Shown here: positions 1 to 8,372 of the stretch, one piece after another | Numbering within the stretch: the first letter of the stretch is position 1 | How the letters are laid out: the number at the start of each line of letters is the position of its first letter | Assembly: GCF_006345825.1 (NCBI RefSeq) | Contig: NZ_VCIX01000092.1 | Coordinates: 1,674,001 to 1,738,000 of the forward strand | Direction of reading: 5' to 3' | DNA length: 64,000 bases | Source of the DNA: Paenibacillus paridis | Lineage (GTDB): Bacteria; Bacillota; Bacilli; Paenibacillales; Paenibacillaceae | Position numbers and translations under genes: made by a program | The notes under the pieces: generated by a model | Databases searched by the model: none | Seen by the model: only the letters and a program-made list of their open reading frames with translations | What the model was told of the DNA's origin: nothing

Positions 1-2
1 AG

Positions 3-350
3 CAGCTGCCCCTTATTTTATTTCCGCCTGATCATAAATGCCGCCAGTTGATAGATGCCACCTGCAGCTCGCTTGGTCTTCATTTCAAGCCACTGATTGA
101 AACCAATACGATTGATTCGATCTTCAGCCTAGTACAAGCAGGAGCAGGCGTAACGGTTCTCTCCAGAACCTTGATTCGTTTGAATGGCAATCATGCCTTG
201 AAGGCGGTTAAAATAACGAATCCTTGTTTAATCAGGCAAATCGCAATCGTCCATCAGCAAGGCAAATATTTAAGCAGCTCGGCGAAAGCCTTTATCGAAC
301 TTCTGAAAAATCATATTGCGCAAAGAGATATTAGTGTTTCAGCAGTTTAA
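3..350 (+). CDS. LysR-family transcriptional regulator, C-terminal part (cut by window edge)
   Basis: The open frame runs from the first bases of the window without a start codon, so the gene begins upstream. The 115 visible residues look like the second half of a LysR substrate-binding domain: an LPLILFPPD-like strand, a segment reading VQAGAGVTVLS (typical of the effector pocket), and a final helix ending about 10 residues before the stop. The DNA-binding helix-turn-helix would lie outside the window. No target can be named, because LysR genes usually control a divergent neighbour that is not visible here. A hairpin follows at 405-434. Confidence 0.75.
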   Translation, partial: QLPLILFPPDHKCRQLIDATCSSLGLHFKPLIETNTIDSIFSLVQAGAGVTVLSRTLIRLNGNHALKAVKITNPCLIRQIAIVHQQGKYLSSSAKAFIELLKNHIAQRDISVSAV

Positions 351-404
351 GGCAGGCACATTCTTCTTCCAATTAGATCTCCTCGTATCGATCGTGAAAG
401 CAGA

Positions 405-434
405 AAGAGCCAGACCGGATTCGGAATGGCTCTT
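405..434. terminator. Hairpin between convergent LysR fragment and GNAT gene
   Basis: An 8-bp inverted repeat (AAGAGCCA and TGGCTCTT) with a 14-nt loop lies between two convergent genes. Only a short A/T tract flanks it, so it is a modest intrinsic terminator, possibly bidirectional. Confidence 0.5.
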
Positions 435-458
435 CATTATGAAGGATGACATCAACAA

Positions 459-1010
459 CTAATCATTGCTGCTGCCTATCGTTTGCTTGTCTTTACCTAG
501 CTGCAAGCTGGCATACAAATCGGGATTTACGATTTTGCGCAATAAGTGCATCGGTCCATCGCCGTTGTCAAAATCAAATACATGCAGCTTCTCGTAACCT
601 CTGCGTTCATACATTGGCAGCAGCCATGGATGCTTCTCAGCGGTGGCCAGCGTTACGGCAGCAGCGCCTACCCGATCACGGATAACGTTCTGCTCTACCC
701 ATGTGAGAAGCTTGTCTCCGAGACCTGCACCTTGGTAAGAAGGATCTACCGCAAACCATTTGATAAACGGAAAATCAGTGACAGCCTTCACCTCTTCGCC
801 TTTGGACAAAGTAACCGTTGCGGCAATTACGCCATCTTTCTCCAGCACATAACATTCATTGGAATGGATATTGTCTTGAATTAAAGCCAAATCAGCATGT
901 GCCGCCGGCCAATGGAGCTCCAATTCCCTGATGGTGATATAAGCCTCGTAAATGACATGCTGTAAGCGCGGCGCGTCTTGCATAGTCGCGAGCCGATAGT
1001 TTTCGCTCAT
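459..1010 (-). CDS. GNAT family N-acetyltransferase
   Basis: A 183-residue protein with the GNAT fold signature. A beta-4 strand (FPFIKWFAVDPSYQG) is followed by the acetyl-CoA loop QGAGLGDKLL, and a later LPMYERRGYEKL segment is the usual beta-6/beta-7 end of the fold. It should transfer an acetyl group from acetyl-CoA to an amine; the acceptor cannot be read from sequence. It is transcribed alone, convergent with the LysR fragment. The start at 1010 follows an A/G-rich stretch (AGCAGGGGTGAAATAG), a reasonable ribosome site. Confidence 0.8.
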   Translation of the reverse strand: MSENYRLATMQDAPRLQHVIYEAYITIRELELHWPAAHADLALIQDNIHSNECYVLEKDGVIAATVTLSKGEEVKAVTDFPFIKWFAVDPSYQGAGLGDKLLTWVEQNVIRDRVGAAAVTLATAEKHPWLLPMYERRGYEKLHVFDFDNGDGPMHLLRKIVNPDLYASLQLGKDKQTIGSSND

Positions 1011-1146
1011 CTATTTCACCCCTGCTTCATTTGATAGAACGAACAATGCCGATTGATTTAATCGGGATTCCGTTTATTCACTGTATCATCCCTTCAAGCA
1101 GGTATCCAATAGACAATTTCTATTGATTGATAAAAATAAACTTGAG

Positions 1147-2115
1147 CTACCTTAGTTCGTCAACGATGCATGGCGGCGTTTGCCCGGTTAAGGCGTAAAC
1201 TAAGTTTTTGGCAGCAAGCATGGCCATATCATTTCTCGTTTGCGTCGTAGCTGATCCGATATGCGGCAGCGTCAGTACATTCGGCATCTGAAGAAAGGGA
1301 TGGTTGGGCGGTATCGGTTCTATCTCGAACACATCGAGTCCAGCGGCAGCTATCGTGCCTGCTTGAAGGGCCTCGACCAATGCATTCTCGTCTACCGTTT
1401 GCCCCCGTGACACATTAATAAAAATCGAAGATGGCTTCATTAAGCTGAATTGTGCTTTCCCAATTAGCTGATTCGTTTCTGGTGTCAATGGCGCTAGCAT
1501 CACCACAAAATCCGAGCTTGCGAGCAGCTCATTTAACTCGGAGTAGTGGACGCCGAGCTGTTCTTCAGCATGAAGCTTTCGGCTGCGGTTATAATAAGCC
1601 ACTTCCATTTCGAATCCGAACCTCGCCCGGCGTGCTACCGCTTCACCAATCCGCCCCATGCCGATGATGCCAAGCTTGGCATGATGAACATCAGTCCCGA
1701 ATAAGGTCTTGCCGTCGCCTTTTTTCCATTGTCCGTCCTTCACGTACCGATCAAGCTCTGCTACCCGTCTAGCCGCTCCGAGGATAAGAGCAAATGCCAG
1801 ATCGGCAACGGTATCATTCAACACATGTGGCGTATGGGTTCCGATGATGCCGCGGTCTTTCATTGCAATTAAGTCAAAATGGTTATATCCCACGCTAATG
1901 CTGCTCACGACCTTCAACTGCGGGGCATGCCCTATGAGCTCGGAATCAATAGACGCGCCTGCCGTAAGCAGCCCGTTTGCGTTCGCCACCTTTTCAAGCA
2001 GCTGTTGCCGAGGAATTTGCCCATCGCCATCCCATTTGTCAATCGTACAATGCTCAGCGATAAATTCCTCAACCTCCAAGGGTACCTTTCGATCCAAAAA
2101 AACCGTTGGTTTCAT
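1147..2115 (-). CDS. D-isomer-specific 2-hydroxyacid dehydrogenase (glyoxylate/hydroxypyruvate or 2-ketogluconate reductase type)
   Basis: A 322-residue cytosolic NAD(P)H-dependent reductase. The Rossmann motif LGIIGMGRIGEAVARRA sits near residue 150. The substrate and catalytic residues of the family are visible: the arginine in NVSRGQTVDE, the glutamate in DVFEIEPIP and the histidine in LPHIGSAT. Length and motif spacing fit GhrB/TkrA-type enzymes that reduce glyoxylate, hydroxypyruvate or 2-ketogluconate; which substrate is used cannot be decided. A ribosome site (GGGAGGAAAAAG) precedes the ATG at 2115. It is transcribed in the same direction as aroC upstream, but a strong hairpin (2185-2210) separates them. 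Confidence 0.85.
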   Translation of the reverse strand: MKPTVFLDRKVPLEVEEFIAEHCTIDKWDGDGQIPRQQLLEKVANANGLLTAGASIDSELIGHAPQLKVVSSISVGYNHFDLIAMKDRGIIGTHTPHVLNDTVADLAFALILGAARRVAELDRYVKDGQWKKGDGKTLFGTDVHHAKLGIIGMGRIGEAVARRARFGFEMEVAYYNRSRKLHAEEQLGVHYSELNELLASSDFVVMLAPLTPETNQLIGKAQFSLMKPSSIFINVSRGQTVDENALVEALQAGTIAAAGLDVFEIEPIPPNHPFLQMPNVLTLPHIGSATTQTRNDMAMLAAKNLVYALTGQTPPCIVDELR

Positions 2116-2184
2116 CTTCTTTTTCCTCCCATCCTGTTATGGTATAAGCATAGCATAATCAACGAATGCTCGTACAAATGGAAA

Positions 2185-2210
2185 GAGAGCGGCCGATTGA
2201 GGCCGCTCTC
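2185..2210 (-). terminator. Terminator after chorismate synthase
   Basis: A perfect 10-bp stem (GAGAGCGGCC / GGCCGCTCTC) with a 6-nt loop lies 10 nt after the aroC stop. On the minus strand it is followed by a T-rich stretch (TTTCCATTTG). Confidence 0.75.
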
Positions 2211-2219
2211 TCCTTGGAT

Positions 2220-3275
2220 CTATGCAAACATGGCTGCGTGTCTTTTCATCAAATCTTCAACTACGATACATGCCATCGCTTCAACGACAGGGATGATGCG
2301 TGGGCATATACACGGATCATGTCGTCCGATCGTCTCAATCATTTTCTCCTGGCCATGAATATCCATCGTTTGTTGTGGCAAGGAAATGGAGGAGGTTGGT
2401 TTTACTGCGATCCGAAACACGATTTCTTCTCCCGTACTGATTCCGCCAATGATGCCACCTGCATTATTGCTCAAAAACCCGTCCTTATTCATCTCATCGT
2501 TATGTTCGCTGCCAAGCATGTCCGCTGCCGCAAATCCGGCGCCAAATTCAATGCCTTTGACGGCGCCAATGGAAAGCATGGCTTTGGCAAGCTCTGCATC
2601 CAGCTTGTCGAAAACAGGCTCGCCGATGCCTGGCTTAACGCCTCTAATTCTGCATTCGACAATCCCGCCGCAGCTGTCTCCTGCCGCAGCCAACTGCTCT
2701 ACTCTTTCGATCATGCGCTTAGCGGCCTCAGGATCGCATGCGCGAACGGCATTTTTTTCTATTTCATCCTCAAGGAATGTTTCGCATTTGATACCGCCGA
2801 TTTCCTTGGAATAGGCTACGACGCTGATACCTTTGTTTTCCAGCAGCTTGCGTGCAACTGCGCCGCCAGCGACGCGACCTGCCGTTTCTCTGCCGGAGGC
2901 TCTGCCGCTGCCGCGGTGATCGCGAAGCCCGTATTTTTTTAGATAGGTGTAATCGGCATGCCCTGGACGGAATGAATACTGGATGTCATTGTAGGCATCC
3001 GGTCTCATATCCTTGTTATGAAGCATTATAAAGAGCGGCGTGCCTGTCGTTTTTCCTTCGAACATCCCCGACAAGATGCTAATCACATCATATTCCTTGC
3101 GCGGTGTAGTTACGGAAGACTGCCCCGGTTTCCTGCGGTCCATTTGCGTTTGGATATACTTCTCATCTAACTCCACGCCTGGTGTAACGCCATCTACGAT
3201 CACCCCTACAGCTTCGCCATGCGATTCGCCAAAGGTTGTAATTTTAAAGCTGCTGCCGTATGTGCTTCCTGCCAT
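2220..3275 (-). CDS. aroC: Chorismate synthase
   Basis: Converts 5-enolpyruvylshikimate-3-phosphate to chorismate, the last common step of aromatic amino-acid synthesis, using reduced FMN. Family signatures are clear: GESHGEAVGVIVDG near the N-terminus, the RRKPGQSSVTTPRKE loop, the FRPGHADYTYLKKYG block and the arginine-rich RDHRGSGRASGRETAGRVA stretch. It has 351 residues, nearer the short E. coli-type enzyme than the roughly 390-residue Bacillus AroF, so it may be a second copy. It stands alone rather than in an aro operon and is divergent from a LysR gene, which suggests dedicated regulation. An AAGGAGG-type site precedes the ATG. Confidence 0.93.
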   Translation of the reverse strand: MAGSTYGSSFKITTFGESHGEAVGVIVDGVTPGVELDEKYIQTQMDRRKPGQSSVTTPRKEYDVISILSGMFEGKTTGTPLFIMLHNKDMRPDAYNDIQYSFRPGHADYTYLKKYGLRDHRGSGRASGRETAGRVAGGAVARKLLENKGISVVAYSKEIGGIKCETFLEDEIEKNAVRACDPEAAKRMIERVEQLAAAGDSCGGIVECRIRGVKPGIGEPVFDKLDAELAKAMLSIGAVKGIEFGAGFAAADMLGSEHNDEMNKDGFLSNNAGGIIGGISTGEEIVFRIAVKPTSSISLPQQTMDIHGQEKMIETIGRHDPCICPRIIPVVEAMACIVVEDLMKRHAAMFA

Positions 3276-3328
3276 CTTGTTGTCCTCCTTGGATCTGGCT
3301 TTGACGCTTTCAATCTATATCCATTATA

Positions 3329-3359
3329 ATTTTGATTATGAAATAAATGAAATCAAAAT
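3329..3359. promoter_or_regulatory. Inverted repeat in the aroC/LysR divergent promoter
   Basis: Perfect 9-bp arms (ATTTTGATT and AATCAAAAT) are separated by 13 nt between divergent aroC and the LysR gene. This spacing and dyad form fit a LysR-type binding site (T-N11-A class). A TATAAT hexamer for aroC overlaps the left edge (minus strand, about 3323-3328), so binding could compete with polymerase. Assignment to the neighbouring LysR is inference. Confidence 0.55.
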
Positions 3360-3391
3360 ATTAAAGCATTGACATAGAGAGAAGTGATATC

Positions 3392-4270
3392 ATGCAGGTG
3401 AATATGGAATGGTACCGTATTTTTTGGCATACAGCCAAATTAGGCAATTTGACAAAAGCAGCCCTTGAATTGCACATCACGCAACCGTCGGTTAGTTATG
3501 CGCTAAAGCAATTGGAGGCCCAGCTAGAGGTTAAACTGTTTAACCGATTGTCCAAAGGAGTGAAGCTGACGCCTGAGGGTCTTGAAGTATTCCGCTATGT
3601 GGAGCAATCTTTCACGACCCTGTTCGCGGGCGAGAGCAGGCTGCAATCCCTAAAGGATCTAAATGCAGGCGAGCTAAGAATTGGCGCAAGCGGGCCGATT
3701 ATTAAGCATTTATTGCTCCCTGTACTCGATACATTTCATGCCGAGCATCCTAGCGTGCGTATTCGGCTCTCCCAAGGCAAAACATCGGATATTCGGTCTC
3801 GCTTAAAGTCTGGTCAAATTGACGTCGGATTAGTCCATTTGCCGCTGTCTGATCATGAGTTATCCGTTCAGCATCTCACTACGATCCAAGATTGCTTCGT
3901 GGTAGGGCGGTCATATCAGCATTTAGCAGAAACACCGATCACGCCCGCTGCATTGTCCAGCCTTCCCCTTCTTCTTCTGTCAGAGGGCAGCAGCACAAGG
4001 CAATATGTCGAGAAATGGTTCTCGGCAGGCGACATAACGGCTGAAGCCGATATGGAACTAAGCAGCATGGACATGCTGATTGAGCTTGCTGGCCGAGGCT
4101 ATGGCGCGGCATTTGTGACACAATCCTTCGTCAATCAGGAATTAATAGACGGTAAGCTGCTCGAACTGCAGACAACCGTCCCGATCCCGCCCCGCGCGGT
4201 TGGCTTTGCCATCCGAAAGGACACCGTTCTCTCCATTGCCGCCAGCCGGTTTATGGCATTATTCCAATGA
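3392..4270 (+). CDS. LysR-family transcriptional regulator
   Basis: A 292-residue full-length LysR protein. The N-terminal winged helix-turn-helix (residues about 5-65) reads KLGNLTKAALELHITQPSVS followed by LEAQLEVKLFNRL, the standard recognition region. The rest is a type-2 periplasmic-binding-like effector domain (GELRIGASG, GQIDVGLVHLP, LAGRGYGAAFV). It is divergent from aroC with a shared dyad in between, so control of chorismate synthase and itself is the simplest guess. The effector is unknown. The start at 3392 has a GAGAAGTG ribosome site; an in-frame ATG four codons later is an alternative. Confidence 0.87.
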   Translation: MQVNMEWYRIFWHTAKLGNLTKAALELHITQPSVSYALKQLEAQLEVKLFNRLSKGVKLTPEGLEVFRYVEQSFTTLFAGESRLQSLKDLNAGELRIGASGPIIKHLLLPVLDTFHAEHPSVRIRLSQGKTSDIRSRLKSGQIDVGLVHLPLSDHELSVQHLTTIQDCFVVGRSYQHLAETPITPAALSSLPLLLLSEGSSTRQYVEKWFSAGDITAEADMELSSMDMLIELAGRGYGAAFVTQSFVNQELIDGKLLELQTTVPIPPRAVGFAIRKDTVLSIAASRFMALFQ

Positions 4271-4344
4271 TGGTTGCTTATGAAAGAAATATGAGCGGCA
4301 TGCTCCTATTCCCCCGGCCTTTTAATGCAGAGGGTGAAATGACA

Positions 4345-4394
4345 AAACCCCAAAAACACGCCAAGCCGATTGGGCTTAGCGTATTTTGGGGTTT
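4345..4394. terminator. Bidirectional terminator between LysR and namA
   Basis: An 11-bp stem (AAACCCCAAAA / TTTTGGGGTTT) extends inward through further pairs (AGCC/GGCT). It lies between convergent genes and has T-rich tails on both strands. Confidence 0.8.
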
Positions 4395-4454
4395 CTTTGC
4401 CTTAGCTTTAGAGGAATGCTTCTATTCCGATCTGCGACGTCTTGCGAATACGTA

Positions 4455-5480
4455 TCAATATGCTCTCTCGTATTGCTTAGGTGGCGCTGCTTCTCCTTTT
4501 ACGGCTTGAATGGCATGGAGAGCCCAGTAAGGATCAACCAGCATTCCGCGGGCTACAGCTACGAGATCAGCATCCTTGCTCGCAACGGTCGCTTCTGCAA
4601 GCTTGGCGTCTTCTAGCATACCGACGGCGATGACTGGAACTTGCAATGCTTGTTTGAATGCTCGCGCAAACGGGACCTGATAACCGGGATAATTGCCGGG
4701 CTTGCGCGTGCCGGACGGACCTTCGCCTCCACTGGAAACATGAAAGATATCAACACCTGCAGCAAGGTACTTCTTGCTGAGTTCAATACTATGTTCAAGG
4801 TCGTACCCGCCATCCATGTATTCGATCGCAGAAATTCGTAAGATTAGCGGCATATCAGATGGCATTTCGCTTTTGACTGCTTGAATGACCTCTACACCGA
4901 ATTTAGCATAATCCTGGCCATACTCATCATCGCGCTTATTGATCTCTGGCGATTGGAATTGATGGACCAGATAACCATGCGCTCCATGAATTTCGATCGT
5001 ATCCACACCGGCCTCTACGGCTCTTCGAGCCGTTTGCTTGAACTGCTCCACAATTTGTTTAATTTCATCCGTTGAGAGCGGCTTTGGCGTTCTGTAATTA
5101 GGACCTGCTGGTATTGCCGAAGGACCGACTGGCGTTACAGCATCCTCTGCCTTCCGGCCCGCATGTGCGATTTGAATGCCGATCTTTGAGCCATATTTAT
5201 GAACTTCATCAATAATCCGTTTGTAAGCAGGCACCTGCTCGTCGGACCATAACCCGAGATCATGGTCTGTTATCCGTCCGTCAGGATCAACGTCGGTCAT
5301 TTCCATAATAATGAGTCCCGTCCCGCCTATCGCTCGCGAAACATAGTGGATATAATGCCAATCATTCGGTGTTCCATCCTTGGCTTCCACAGAATATTGG
5401 CACATAGGCGCCATAACGATTCTGTTTTTAAGCTCAAGATTTTTGATGGTAAAGGGTGTATTTAAATGAGTTACAGTCAT
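4455..5480 (-). CDS. namA: NADPH dehydrogenase / Old Yellow Enzyme (YqjM type)
   Basis: An FMN-dependent ene-reductase that reduces activated C=C bonds of enals, enones, quinones and nitro compounds with NADPH. YqjM-class features: the N-terminal APMCQYS block with the flavin-tuning cysteine, the HGAHGYLVHQF histidine pair that binds the substrate carbonyl, and a C-terminal ARGMLVDPYWA phosphate-binding segment. The frame extends upstream to 5693, but the ATG at 5480 has an AAAGGAGA ribosome site, gives 341 residues (family about 338), and begins just before the conserved FTIKNLELKNRIVMAP, so I chose it. It is divergent from an HxlR regulator, the arrangement typical of electrophile-sensing ene-reductases. 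Confidence 0.92.
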   Translation of the reverse strand: MTVTHLNTPFTIKNLELKNRIVMAPMCQYSVEAKDGTPNDWHYIHYVSRAIGGTGLIIMEMTDVDPDGRITDHDLGLWSDEQVPAYKRIIDEVHKYGSKIGIQIAHAGRKAEDAVTPVGPSAIPAGPNYRTPKPLSTDEIKQIVEQFKQTARRAVEAGVDTIEIHGAHGYLVHQFQSPEINKRDDEYGQDYAKFGVEVIQAVKSEMPSDMPLILRISAIEYMDGGYDLEHSIELSKKYLAAGVDIFHVSSGGEGPSGTRKPGNYPGYQVPFARAFKQALQVPVIAVGMLEDAKLAEATVASKDADLVAVARGMLVDPYWALHAIQAVKGEAAPPKQYERAY

Positions 5481-5585
5481 ATCGTTCTCTCCTTTGGTTT
5501 CTTCGGATCGTGTTCCCTTTTCTATTTTAAACATAGTAAACAAAGAAAATAAAGAAAATAAAGTACTGATCTTTTTTACATATAG

Positions 5586-5614
5586 TTTCCGAAAAGTTAC
5601 TTTTGTACTATACT
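5586..5614 (+). promoter_or_regulatory. hxlR-like promoter with possible operator
   Basis: A TATACT -10 hexamer (5609-5614) lies 40 nt before the HxlR start, with an imperfect dyad (AGTTAC, four T, GTACT) in front of it. HxlR/YodB-family proteins bind similar TAC/GTA dyads. The -35 is weak (TTTCCG), as expected for a regulated or autoregulated promoter. Confidence 0.4.
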
Positions 5615-5653
5615 TGGTCTCAAATGAAAAAATAAAAAAAGAGGGATCTCGAT

Positions 5654-5992
5654 ATGAACCAGCAAGAACCGCTGATATTAAAGCGCGGAACACCGGGCAT
5701 TCCTTGCGTCATAGGCAAAGCTCTTGAGATTATTGGAAACAAGTGGACGTTTCTTATCATTCGCGACTTGCTTGTTGAACAAACGCTGCGTTTCAGTGAA
5801 CTGCTCAAATCCTTGGAAGGCATTAGTCCAAAAACACTCTCCCTCCGACTGAAAGAGCTCGAAGAGCAAGGGATTGTGAAACGAACGATTTATGCCGAGG
5901 TTCCTCCAAGAGTAGAATACACCATTACGGATAAAGGTAAACAACTGGAACCGGTGTTTATCGAGCTTAAGCGATTTGGTCTGACGTTATGA
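5654..5992 (+). CDS. HxlR-family transcriptional regulator
   Basis: A 112-residue winged-helix protein. Family landmarks are the CVIGKALEIIGNKWTFLIIR block at residues about 20-40, the recognition-helix region ISPKTLSLRLKELEEQGIVKR, and the wing PPRVEYTITDKGKQL. The cysteine near residue 20 corresponds to the redox/electrophile-sensing cysteine of YodB and HypR. It is divergent from the ene-reductase gene, so repression or activation of namA in response to quinones or aldehydes is likely (inference). A GAGGGATC ribosome site lies before the ATG. Confidence 0.87.
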   Translation: MNQQEPLILKRGTPGIPCVIGKALEIIGNKWTFLIIRDLLVEQTLRFSELLKSLEGISPKTLSLRLKELEEQGIVKRTIYAEVPPRVEYTITDKGKQLEPVFIELKRFGLTL

Positions 5993-6112
5993 CGTCTATC
6001 CAAACACCTACCGAAGAATCCTGTTGTTCATTGGTTTTACTGTTGAAATTCCTATCAAGTTCAACTATAATATAGACTGCTTTTAATTGTTTACCGGAAA
6101 GGAAAAACTACG

Positions 6113-7009
6113 ATGAGCGATGCCAATCAATTTCGCGTTTTATTGTATTATAAATTTATAGCTGTTCCCGATGCAGAGCAATTTGCTGCGGAGCATCTTG
6201 CCTATTGCAAGGAGTTAAATGTAAAAGGCCGTATTCTTATTGCTGACGAAGGCATTAACGGTACGCTATCAGGAACTGTAGAACAAACCGAGCAATACAT
6301 GGCGCATATGCGTGAGAATCCTCTGTTTTCGGACATTGTTTATAAAATAGATGAGACAGACCAGCATGCCTTCAAAAAAATATTTGTCCGCTACAAGAAA
6401 GAGCTTGTTACTCTTCGTTACGATAAGCCTTTAGACCCGAATACGCTAAGCGGAACACGCTTGTCGCCAAAGGAGTTCCACGAGTATCTGCAAAGAGAAG
6501 ATGTGATCGTACTCGATGGAAGAAGCGATTATGAATACGATTTAGGCCATTTCCGCAATGCGATCAGGCCGGATCTGGAAACCTTCAAGGAATTTCCGGA
6601 ATGGCTTCGCGAGAATATGGCTGATTTCAAGGACAAGCCTATTCTTACTTATTGTACGGGTGGCATTCGCTGCGAGAAGCTTACGGGCGTGATGATGAGC
6701 GAGGGCTTTAATGACGTGTATCAGCTAGAAGGCGGAATCGTTACTTACGGGAAGGACGAGGAAGTCCAAGGCCGATTATTCGATGGCAAATGTTATGTGT
6801 TTGACGAGAGAACCTCTGTCGTGATCAATCAGACGGACGAAGCTATCGTTGTGGGGAAATGCCACCACTGCGATAATCCAGCAGATACTTACATTAATTG
6901 CGCAGATGATTCCTGTCATCTTCAGCATATCGTATGCGATGACTGTTTAGAGACTAAACATGGCTTCTGCTCCAGCGAATGCGAAGAGCATGTCGTGGGA
7001 GTCAAATAA
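6113..7009 (+). CDS. trhO: tRNA uridine(34) hydroxylase, rhodanese-like UPF0176
   Basis: Installs the 5-hydroxyl group on U34 of tRNAs in an oxygen-dependent way (TrhO/YceA family). The N-terminal acylphosphatase-like domain contains GRILIADEGINGTLSG. A rhodanese domain follows, with the catalytic cysteine in TYCTGGIRCEKLTG and the conserved YQLEGGIVTYG. The C-terminal tail has a cysteine-rich zinc-like cluster (CHHCDNPAD, CHLQHIVCDDC, CSSEC). The 298-residue length matches the family. A GGAAAGG ribosome site precedes the ATG. It is a single gene ending in a hairpin shared with gerB. Confidence 0.92.
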   Translation: MSDANQFRVLLYYKFIAVPDAEQFAAEHLAYCKELNVKGRILIADEGINGTLSGTVEQTEQYMAHMRENPLFSDIVYKIDETDQHAFKKIFVRYKKELVTLRYDKPLDPNTLSGTRLSPKEFHEYLQREDVIVLDGRSDYEYDLGHFRNAIRPDLETFKEFPEWLRENMADFKDKPILTYCTGGIRCEKLTGVMMSEGFNDVYQLEGGIVTYGKDEEVQGRLFDGKCYVFDERTSVVINQTDEAIVVGKCHHCDNPADTYINCADDSCHLQHIVCDDCLETKHGFCSSECEEHVVGVK

Positions 7010-7022
7010 TTCATTTCATTTA

Positions 7023-7070
7023 AAAACAGCGATCAAAAGCTTGAATTCTCAGGCCTTTAATCGCTGTTTT
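7023..7070. terminator. Terminator at the trhO/gerB convergent ends
   Basis: An 11-bp stem (AAAACAGCGAT / ATCGCTGTTTT) has a 26-nt loop; the gerB stop codon (7049) lies inside the loop. T-runs flank both sides, so it probably serves both genes. Confidence 0.65.
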
Positions 7071-8131
7071 ATTACGGTAAGAGCATAAATAACAAGCGGG
7101 AAAATAAAAAATCCCGTTAAGATATATAACGTTCCCGATTTTGAAATAAAGTCCCCTATCATTTGGAAGTCCTTCGCAAGCCAAAATGTTGATAACAACA
7201 GCAGCAGTCCTATCGGTAATATAATGACCACTGGTTTTTGAAGTTCCAGCGTTTCCGATAAGCTTAAATAGATGGTGAAATAATAAAAACTGATTTTGAA
7301 AAATTCGCCAAGCACCCACACCATCATCACGATGGCCTCCACATGCTCGAAAAACTCTGCATAGGCGATATACCGAGCTGCCGTAAAGACAGGATAATTG
7401 TAAAAGGAAGCACTCTCGCTCATAAGCATAAATACGGTAATATTCGCGATTAGCATTAATAAACCAATCCCCGTTACACAAATGTACCCCCATTTTTGAA
7501 TGGTATTCTCTTGTTTGACATAAGGCAAGATGTAAATAACTAAGAAGATCTGGCAAAACCAGCCTGCAACTACAACTGAACCTTTAAAGACGGGGGCTGC
7601 TCCCTTCTCGAACATAGGAAATATCGTAGATGGATCAAGTTCTGGAATCAAAAAAATGAAAATGAACAACGTGCAAATCGTTATGATGGGAATAAACACT
7701 TGTCCCGTTCGAGCTAACACTTCAATTCCACCGCTAACTACCCAAGCACATAGAATTAGCATGCTGATAATGATAATGTAGACCGGTGTTTTCAAATAGA
7801 AATTTGTTACGATGAACTCCCCATAATCACGTGTAGCAATCGCTATGATATGAACTTGAAAGATGATGAACAATATATTCATACCTTTTCCAATCACTTT
7901 GCCGAACGACGATTCCAACAACTTTACGAATGATCCATGCGGTGCCAGTTTATATAGCTTGAAGGCTACCCAAACGGTAAGGTAACCAACAAGCATGCTA
8001 AAGATAGGCGTCATCCACATGTCTTTACCAGATAGCATCGTTGTAATCGAAGGCATGAGAAGTACGGAAGAACTCAAAATCATTTGAAACATTAGAAGAA
8101 ACATTTGAAATGAGGATATTTTTTTCTTCAT
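7049..8131 (-). CDS. gerB: Spore germination protein GerAB/GerKB family (B subunit)
   Basis: A 360-residue integral membrane protein of the APC transporter superfamily that forms the germinant-binding B subunit of Ger receptors in the spore inner membrane. About ten hydrophobic segments can be counted, and the N-terminus MKKKISSFQMFLLMFQMILSS matches the family's first helix. It is the last gene of a gerA-gerC-small-gerB operon. The germinant cannot be predicted from sequence. Confidence 0.9.
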   Translation of the reverse strand: MKKKISSFQMFLLMFQMILSSSVLLMPSITTMLSGKDMWMTPIFSMLVGYLTVWVAFKLYKLAPHGSFVKLLESSFGKVIGKGMNILFIIFQVHIIAIATRDYGEFIVTNFYLKTPVYIIIISMLILCAWVVSGGIEVLARTGQVFIPIITICTLFIFIFLIPELDPSTIFPMFEKGAAPVFKGSVVVAGWFCQIFLVIYILPYVKQENTIQKWGYICVTGIGLLMLIANITVFMLMSESASFYNYPVFTAARYIAYAEFFEHVEAIVMMVWVLGEFFKISFYYFTIYLSLSETLELQKPVVIILPIGLLLLLSTFWLAKDFQMIGDFISKSGTLYILTGFFIFPLVIYALTVIKQRLKA

Positions 8132-8146
8132 TTAAATTACCTCCTC

Positions 8147-8371
8147 CTATGGACTTAACCAGCCGTGAAGAGGCCGATAGAGTGCATTGACCCATTCGGT
8201 AAGACCAGGCAAATTTGGATTCAATCCTAGTCCCAGCGATAAGACAAAAGCAATGAATAATAAGCTGAACAGCACCTTTTTCTCTTTTTTATCGTGTTTT
8301 TTCCAGGATGGATTCACGATCCCATATCCTCCGATAAGCACCCAAATCGTGATAAGAGTATGCCATGACAT
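8147..8371 (-). CDS. Small two-TM protein, D-subunit-like member of the germination operon
   Basis: A 74-residue protein with two hydrophobic helices (around residues 5-20 and 33-50) separated by a lysine-rich loop (KKHDKKEKK). It lies between gerC and gerB with 1-nt and 15-nt gaps, so it is part of the operon. Small 2TM 'D' subunits that modulate germination rate are known from some Bacillus Ger operons. Size, topology and position fit, but I see no sequence signature that proves the link. Confidence 0.7.
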   Translation of the reverse strand: MSWHTLITIWVLIGGYGIVNPSWKKHDKKEKKVLFSLLFIAFVLSLGLGLNPNLPGLTEWVNALYRPLHGWLSP

Positions 8372-8372
8372 A

